Assembly (NCBI GenBank): GCA_016287095.1
Contig: JAEEVK010000014.1
Coordinates: 1 to 46,088 of the forward strand
DNA: 46,088 nt
Direction of reading: 5' to 3'
Origin: Lachnospiraceae bacterium
Lineage (GTDB): Bacteria; Bacillota; Clostridia; Lachnospirales; Lachnospiraceae
The notes under the pieces are model-generated. The model did not search any database, was not told where the DNA came from, and saw only the letters and a list, made by a program, of their open reading frames with translations. The translations under genes and the position numbers were made by a program. Below are positions 41,306 to 46,088 of this stretch, one piece after another. Within the stretch, counting starts at the first letter, position 1, and the number at the start of each line of letters is the position of its first letter.

Positions 41306-43432
41306 ATGGATATCAGGAGCTTAATTGAAAACAGTAAACAGCAAAAAGACATGTATGAGTATTTAAAAAGCATAGGTTACGGGGAGAAGGCGGCAAGCGT
41401 CCTTTCACTTATTCCTTACGGAAGAAGTGTTACAAGACGTTTTATGGAACTGTTTAAAGGCGAAAATATCCTTGACAGGGTTTATGATGAGCTTTGTGAG
41501 ATAAATGCCGAAGATATTTACGCGGCAATGCTTAAGGTCATTTCGCAAAAGTGCGGGGACAACCCCGATGAAAGCGAAGCGGATTCGAGGAGAATGTATT
41601 CGCGGATGCTGAATTCGGCTCCGGCCGGGAGCGCAACCGGAATGGGAGGAGGACTGATGGGCGGCGCCGTTATGGCTTCATCGGCAATGATGGGAGGAGC
41701 TGTCATGGGTTCGGGCGGAATGATGGCTCAGGCGATGATGTCTGCTTCTTCCGCGCCCATGGGAACGCCTATGAACGCATTTGCCTCGATGAGCATGGCT
41801 CCGGGAGCAGGGTTTCAGCCCGCAGCTACCGATTCCTATGAAAGAATAGAGGAAAAGGATGAGAAATCGGTTATTACCGCACCTACCTCCACTTTTAGAA
41901 TGACAACCAGTACGGCGTCTGTCGGGATCCTTTTGAATCAGGTCCGTTCCGGCAGGGATTTTTCAATATCGCAGGTTCGTATAGAGGAACTGCTCAATTA
42001 TTTTGATTATGATAACGGCAGATGGGCAAAGGAGAACAGGGAAAAGTTCAGGATTAGTACAGAACTTCTTGACAAGGCCGAGGGCAGGAAGATACTCTAC
42101 ATCAATGTTGAGGCCGATGATACCCCGAAGCCGGTTCAGAATATTGTACTTCTGCTCGATACATCGGGAAGCATGGGTTCAAATTCGGATAATACCATAG
42201 CTGCTATCGCGACCGTTGTCAGCAAGCTGAACAAGGGCGATACCTTCAGCCTTGTAACCTACAGTACTCAGGATCATACTTATTTTGAAAATCATGAGAT
42301 CGCGGGACAGGGCGACAAGGAAGATGTAATGGGCGTTATCCTCGGAATCGAGATAACCGGGTGCACGAACGGTTCCGCGGGTATAGAGACGGCTTATTCC
42401 ATAGGTGAAAAGACTTACAGCCCCGATAAGAGCAATCAGGTCATACTGATAACCGACGGAGATCTTAATTTCGGCATAGCAGATAAGGACGGACTGAAAG
42501 ACCTGATAGAAGAGAAAAAGAAGACCGGTATGTTCCTTTCCGTCATCGGGACAGGATTGTACAACTATAAGGATGATAAGCTTGAGGTTCTCAGCAAGTA
42601 CGGTAACGGAACCTACTGTGTAGTAAACAATCTGGATGATGTTAAGGAGAGCATTAACAGAAAATACGTGAGCCTTACCAATATTGTCGCAAAGGATGTA
42701 AAGGCTCAGGTTGAGTTTAATCCAAAATATGTATCAAAATACAGGCTCTTGGGCTATGAGAACAGAACTCTTGCGCATGAGGATTTTGTAAATGATGCGG
42801 TGGTTTCGGAGCCTTACGGAAGCGGCGGACAGGGAGTTGCCGTATATGAGCTGTATATGGGAGATGCATCCGCATCAGGTGAGGAACAGTTAAAGTACCA
42901 AAAGCTGGTAATAAACGATCTTAAAGAGCTTGGTACCGTAAAGGTAAGATATAAGCTGCCTTTGGAGGATGTTTCGGAAGAGGTTTCCGCAGTGATCCCC
43001 GTTGACTGCAAAGAGGGTGAAAACGTCAAAAAGGCATATCTCGTCTATTGCCTTTCTGAGAGGCTCAGGAATTCGGGCAAGCTTGACAATGATGATTATA
43101 AGTATCTGGCAGGCATGCTTAATGATGATAAATACAGGGAGCTGCTCAAGGGTAAGGATGATGTTTTCTGCGCACTTTTTGAGAAGCTTAAAAACGATGC
43201 GGTAAAGGAACCGGAAAAACCTCAGGTTCAGCCGATCCCTCAACCTTTCATCGGTTTTCCCTCTTCTCCGTTCGGTATGGGCATGGGCATGATGACAAAC
43301 GGCGCAAACAGCGGTCCGGTCGGTCAGAGCACTACGGCGCAGACTTCTTCAAACGGAAACTGGGTATGCAGTAAATGCGGTACTACAAACGCGGGAAAAT
43401 TCTGCGCGGGCTGCGGTAATCCGAGAGAATAA
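41306..43432 (+). CDS. YfbK-like VWA protein with Met/Gly-rich segment and zinc ribbon
   Basis: Residues 1-80 are helical. Residues 106-170 are a low-complexity segment rich in Met, Gly and Ala with about 14 Met in 60 residues. Residues 192-240 match the YfbK-type N-terminal VWA-associated domain (DFSISQVRIEELLNYFDYD). The VWA domain has an intact metal site, LLLDTSGSMGSNS (D285). A DUF3520-like C-terminal region (about 450-610, VEFNPKYVSKYRLLGYENRT) follows. The end is a proline/methionine-rich linker and a zinc ribbon (CSKCGTTN and CAGCGNPRE). YfbK relatives are usually exported lipoproteins; this one has no signal peptide and a cytoplasmic-type zinc ribbon. It follows the MutS-like pair by 18 bases. 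Confidence 0.88.
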   Translation: MDIRSLIENSKQQKDMYEYLKSIGYGEKAASVLSLIPYGRSVTRRFMELFKGENILDRVYDELCEINAEDIYAAMLKVISQKCGDNPDESEADSRRMYSRMLNSAPAGSATGMGGGLMGGAVMASSAMMGGAVMGSGGMMAQAMMSASSAPMGTPMNAFASMSMAPGAGFQPAATDSYERIEEKDEKSVITAPTSTFRMTTSTASVGILLNQVRSGRDFSISQVRIEELLNYFDYDNGRWAKENREKFRISTELLDKAEGRKILYINVEADDTPKPVQNIVLLLDTSGSMGSNSDNTIAAIATVVSKLNKGDTFSLVTYSTQDHTYFENHEIAGQGDKEDVMGVILGIEITGCTNGSAGIETAYSIGEKTYSPDKSNQVILITDGDLNFGIADKDGLKDLIEEKKKTGMFLSVIGTGLYNYKDDKLEVLSKYGNGTYCVVNNLDDVKESINRKYVSLTNIVAKDVKAQVEFNPKYVSKYRLLGYENRTLAHEDFVNDAVVSEPYGSGGQGVAVYELYMGDASASGEEQLKYQKLVINDLKELGTVKVRYKLPLEDVSEEVSAVIPVDCKEGENVKKAYLVYCLSERLRNSGKLDNDDYKYLAGMLNDDKYRELLKGKDDVFCALFEKLKNDAVKEPEKPQVQPIPQPFIGFPSSPFGMGMGMMTNGANSGPVGQSTTAQTSSNGNWVCSKCGTTNAGKFCAGCGNPRE

Positions 43433-43456
43433 TGTAGCATAAAGGAAGACAGTAAG

Positions 43457-45838
43457 ATGGCATCAGAGAAAAACGAAAACTATAATCTGATAAGAAAGAA
43501 GCATATATTACCTTCGCTGCTGGGACTTATCTTAGCTTTTGTACTGGTGGTATGTGTAGCCCTTATAGTATTTAATACAGTATTCGACATGATATGTGAG
43601 GCAAAGCTTGATTCCGAATACAATGCCGTAAAGCATATGGCGAGTATGTATGACAATGCTTCGGATAAGGAAAGCGTCAAATCGTTGTTTGACTCCGAAA
43701 AAAGGGATTACTTCCTTGCGGATGCCGGGAACAACATATTGTATCAAAAGGGCGAGAATACCTGTACCTTTAAAGGCGGAGACGTCAGCATCAGTGATAT
43801 AGAAGGCGAAATACAGGTATATTATGACAGCAAATGCGATGATTTAAGCATTAGCAATAAAACATTAGATCTCAGTGTGACCGGATTACTAAAAAAAGTA
43901 AAGTTCAGTGATATTTTTAAGCCTTCGGAGAATGAAGAAGAGGCAAGTTTAAAACCTGTTACGATCCCGTTTGATTTCTGGATATCGATCGGCTTAAGTG
44001 ACGGAAGCACATATCTTGTCGCAAAAGCCGCATATGAAGTAAAAGCAAGGGATCTGGCGTTGTTTGTCCTGCTGTTTTTCATAGCTGCATTTGGTGCAGG
44101 TGTTCTCTTTGTAGTTAAGCTGATAAGCATTATCCGAAAATTCAGGGGTCGGAAACGGCTGCTTACTGCGTTCTTTACCGATGTGGTAACAAAAGGCCAT
44201 AACTGGACATGGTTTACCATCAAGGGTGAACAGCTGTTAAAGAAAAAGAAGAATGATAAGCTGAATTACGCCGTACTGGATATACTGTTTGTTAAGTACA
44301 ATACCTTCTGTGTGTGCCACTCGGTTCAGGAGGGCGAGCAGGTGCTTGAGGATATCAACAGGATGATATCGAGAACTCTTAAAAAGGAGGAAGCCTGTGC
44401 CCATCACGGCTCATCCTCGTTTGCGGTGCTTATCCAGTACAATGACGATGAGATACTCAAGAAGCGTATCAAGCTTCTGCTTAAGTACATAAAGGGAGTT
44501 GAAAAGGTACATAGATTCAGCTTCCATATCGGAGTTGCTCTTATTCCTGCAGAAAAGGGCAGTGACGGGAAATATATGAGAAGAAAAGACATAAAGATCG
44601 AGAAAGTTTATAACGATGCGTGTGCCGCAACGGTTTCGCTTGCAGACAGTGACGATTCGGCACTTGCTTTCTTTGATGACAAGCTTGTTGAAGAGCAGCG
44701 CTGGATCGATATCGTAAACGAGAAACAGCAGCAGGCGCTTGACAATGAGGAGTTTGTGGTCTATTATCAGCCGAAATACAATCCGTCAACCAGACAGCTT
44801 CAGGGGGCGGAGGCACTCATCAGATGGCAGTCTCCGGAGTTCGGTTTTGTTTCTCCGGGAAAATTCATTCCTATTTTTGAGAAGAACGGGTTCATTACCG
44901 AGATTGACCATTATATGATCACCCATGTTGCAAGGGATCAGAGAAGGTGGCTTGATCAGGGTTACAGGTGTGTGCCTGTCTCGGTCAATGTTTCAAGGGC
45001 TCATTTCATTGAAAGCGATCTTGCAGAGCAGATCAGGGATGCGATTGATAATGAGGGAGCTCCCAGGGAGTTTATTGAGATAGAGCTTACCGAGAGTGCG
45101 TTCTTTGATGATAAGAAGGCTCTCATCGGTACTATTGAAAAGCTTAAGAGCTATGGATTTTCCGTTTCAATGGATGATTTCGGTGCGGGTTATTCCTCAC
45201 TTAATTCCCTAAAGGATATGCCGCTTGATGTTTTGAAGCTTGATGCTGATTTCTTCCGTGGTGAAAGTGACGGTAAACGTGGCGAGATCGTTGTTTCGGA
45301 GGCGATAAGGCTTGCCAAGTGCCTGAATATGCGTACGGTTGCAGAGGGTGTTGAGGTCAGGGAACAGGTTGAATTCCTCGCCGGTCAGGGCTGTGACATG
45401 ATCCAGGGTTATTATTTTGCAAAGCCGATGCCCGGTATTGATTATGAACAGCGGATGGCTATGGGCTACAGTCCCGTGGAAGACGACGCGGATAAGGCGG
45501 CGGACGTTATGCCTGATGAGCAGGTCAACGGGACGTACCCCTACGGTGATGACGCAAGTGGTATACAAGATAAAACGGAGTATGGAGAAACGGTTGACGT
45601 TTTTTTGCAGGATGTGCCCGCAGATGAATCCGAAGTCATACAAAGGGCTGTGATAGAGTCTGAGAAAAACATAAGTTCTGCTTTTGAGGAGATTCAGGTA
45701 GTTAAGGAAATTACAGATGAGCCTGTATACTGCGATCCGGATCCTGCAGAGACAGATTTGGGAATGGAAGAGTCCGTAAACGGCAGTACAGAGACTGACA
45801 ATACCGAAAACGACACAATAATTACTGACCTTCACTGA
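43457..45838 (+). CDS. membrane GGDEF(degenerate)-EAL c-di-GMP phosphodiesterase-like protein
   Basis: The 793-residue protein has a membrane helix (about 18-40), an extracytoplasmic sensor region (45-190), a second helix (about 198-222), a GGDEF-related domain (about 240-400) and an EAL domain (about 425-665). The GGDEF signature is lost (HHGSSSFAVLI in its place), so cyclase activity is unlikely. The EAL domain keeps EALIRW (about 451), IEIELTES, SMDDFGAGYSS and the TVAEGVE and QGYYFAKPMP segments, as in active phosphodiesterases. It should lower cyclic di-GMP in response to an external signal. A long acidic, probably disordered tail (about 665-793) is unusual. It is the last gene of the operon, 24 bases after the VWA gene. 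Confidence 0.9.
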   Translation: MASEKNENYNLIRKKHILPSLLGLILAFVLVVCVALIVFNTVFDMICEAKLDSEYNAVKHMASMYDNASDKESVKSLFDSEKRDYFLADAGNNILYQKGENTCTFKGGDVSISDIEGEIQVYYDSKCDDLSISNKTLDLSVTGLLKKVKFSDIFKPSENEEEASLKPVTIPFDFWISIGLSDGSTYLVAKAAYEVKARDLALFVLLFFIAAFGAGVLFVVKLISIIRKFRGRKRLLTAFFTDVVTKGHNWTWFTIKGEQLLKKKKNDKLNYAVLDILFVKYNTFCVCHSVQEGEQVLEDINRMISRTLKKEEACAHHGSSSFAVLIQYNDDEILKKRIKLLLKYIKGVEKVHRFSFHIGVALIPAEKGSDGKYMRRKDIKIEKVYNDACAATVSLADSDDSALAFFDDKLVEEQRWIDIVNEKQQQALDNEEFVVYYQPKYNPSTRQLQGAEALIRWQSPEFGFVSPGKFIPIFEKNGFITEIDHYMITHVARDQRRWLDQGYRCVPVSVNVSRAHFIESDLAEQIRDAIDNEGAPREFIEIELTESAFFDDKKALIGTIEKLKSYGFSVSMDDFGAGYSSLNSLKDMPLDVLKLDADFFRGESDGKRGEIVVSEAIRLAKCLNMRTVAEGVEVREQVEFLAGQGCDMIQGYYFAKPMPGIDYEQRMAMGYSPVEDDADKAADVMPDEQVNGTYPYGDDASGIQDKTEYGETVDVFLQDVPADESEVIQRAVIESEKNISSAFEEIQVVKEITDEPVYCDPDPAETDLGMEESVNGSTETDNTENDTIITDLH

Positions 45839-45853
45839 CGCTCAGGATGACAA
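45838..45853 (-). repeat. copy of the TGTCATYCTGA-type intergenic repeat
   Basis: ACGCTCAGGATGACAA, starting at the stop codon of the EAL gene. Near-identical to 35699-35714 and related to 22442-22461 in the opposite orientation. Confidence 0.5.
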
Positions 45854-45944
45854 AAAGAGACGTTGACAAACAGAGCCCAAAATAAAAAAAGACAACGATG
45901 AACAGCGGTCTACGTAAAACAGGAGTTAACATATAAAAAAATAC

Positions 45945-45973
45945 TTGCATATTGAAAAAATATATGCTAATAT
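45945..45973 (+). promoter_or_regulatory. promoter of the gene entering at the right end
   Basis: TTGCAT (45945-45950) and TAATAT (45968-45973) with a 17-base spacer, about 110 bases before an ATG with a GGAGG site. Confidence 0.65.
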
Positions 45974-45979
45974 ATCAAA

Positions 45980-46083
45980 GGTTACGCGCTGAGCGTGATA
46001 CTATAATAAAACGCTCCTATGCACGGTGCAGCAAAAGCTGTCGCAGACGGGGGCAAAATTAACCAAAACGGAGGAAAAAAATC
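45980..46083 (+). other. structured leader of the truncated last gene
   Basis: The leader can form GAGCGT/ACGCTC (about 45994-46016), a small GCAC/GTGC stem and CAGC-AAAA-GCTG, followed by a G-rich CAGACGGGGGC before the ribosome site GGAGG (46071-46075). I cannot match it to a riboswitch class by eye. Confidence 0.35.
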
Positions 46084-46088
46084 ATGAG
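46084..46088 (+). CDS. start codon of a gene running off the window
   Basis: ATGAG, 8 bases after GGAGG and downstream of a good promoter. Only one complete codon is inside the window, so nothing can be said about the product. Confidence 0.5.

Noticed and set aside
1-46088. CRISPR arrays, tRNA or rRNA genes, prophage
   Set aside because: No regularly spaced direct repeats, no cloverleaf tRNA motifs and no phage structural or integrase genes were seen.

Overview
The window reads as the chromosome of an anaerobic, low-to-moderate-GC Gram-positive of the Lachnospiraceae (Butyrivibrio/Roseburia-like). This is inferred from gene families rather than from any marker gene. The supporting features are AGGAGG-type ribosome sites, a DUF4250 protein, a VorB-type 2-oxoacid:ferredoxin oxidoreductase, an Fe-S aldo/keto reductase, a degenerate-GGDEF/EAL protein, intracellular arabinoxylan glycosidases (GH39, GH51), and TPP and yybP-ykoY riboswitches. 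No rRNA, tRNA, CRISPR array, transposase or phage gene was seen.

Layout. 1-2 kb: the tail of an unidentified gene, a tiny putative membrane peptide, a terminator and a CapA-like metallophosphatase. 2-9.5 kb: GH39 glycosidase, small membrane protein, pyrE, sirtuin, a lone half of a heterodimeric-type ABC exporter, thiamine pyrophosphokinase, and a membrane-anchored trigger-factor-like PPIase. 9.5-14.8 kb: a thiamine-salvage operon (thiW, thiM, thiE, thiD, a methyltransferase, tenA) behind a TPP riboswitch with its own terminator, followed by a second, unassigned structured RNA. 14.8-22.3 kb: M18 aminopeptidase; Fe-S aldo/keto reductase and GH51 on the minus strand; a Mn-type riboswitch with a cation/Ca2+ exchanger; a DUF4250 gene; RtcB on the minus strand. 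22.3-26 kb: a MoxR-DUF58-membrane protein operon. 26-31.7 kb: a ketopantoate-reductase/ferredoxin fusion, the three remaining subunits of a VOR-type oxidoreductase, and an acyl-CoA ligase. 31.8-34.7 kb: patatin, an acidic membrane protein and a DUF1653 protein. 34.7-37.7 kb, minus strand: a family 2 glycosyltransferase and an ABC-F ATPase. 37.8-45.8 kb: a promoter and elaborate inverted-repeat element, then two overlapping MutS-like ATPases, a YfbK-like VWA protein with a zinc ribbon, and a c-di-GMP phosphodiesterase-type membrane protein. The window ends at the start codon of another gene.

How the genes work together. The thiamine genes form a salvage set, with no thiC or thiG seen: TenA supplies the pyrimidine, ThiW and ThiM the thiazole, ThiD phosphorylates and ThiE couples, and ThiN (7.6 kb) makes TPP, which the riboswitch senses. 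The VOR cluster itself needs TPP, CoA and ferredoxin. Together with the acyl-CoA ligase it could carboxylate branched or aromatic acyl groups reductively, or oxidise 2-oxo acids.

The strongest candidates for something undescribed are the KPR-ferredoxin fusion taking the place of the VOR ferredoxin subunit, the paired MutS-like ATPases coupled to a VWA/zinc-ribbon protein, and the two unassigned structured elements at 9.7-9.9 kb and 37.87-38.05 kb. All family assignments come from motifs read by eye; no database search was possible.
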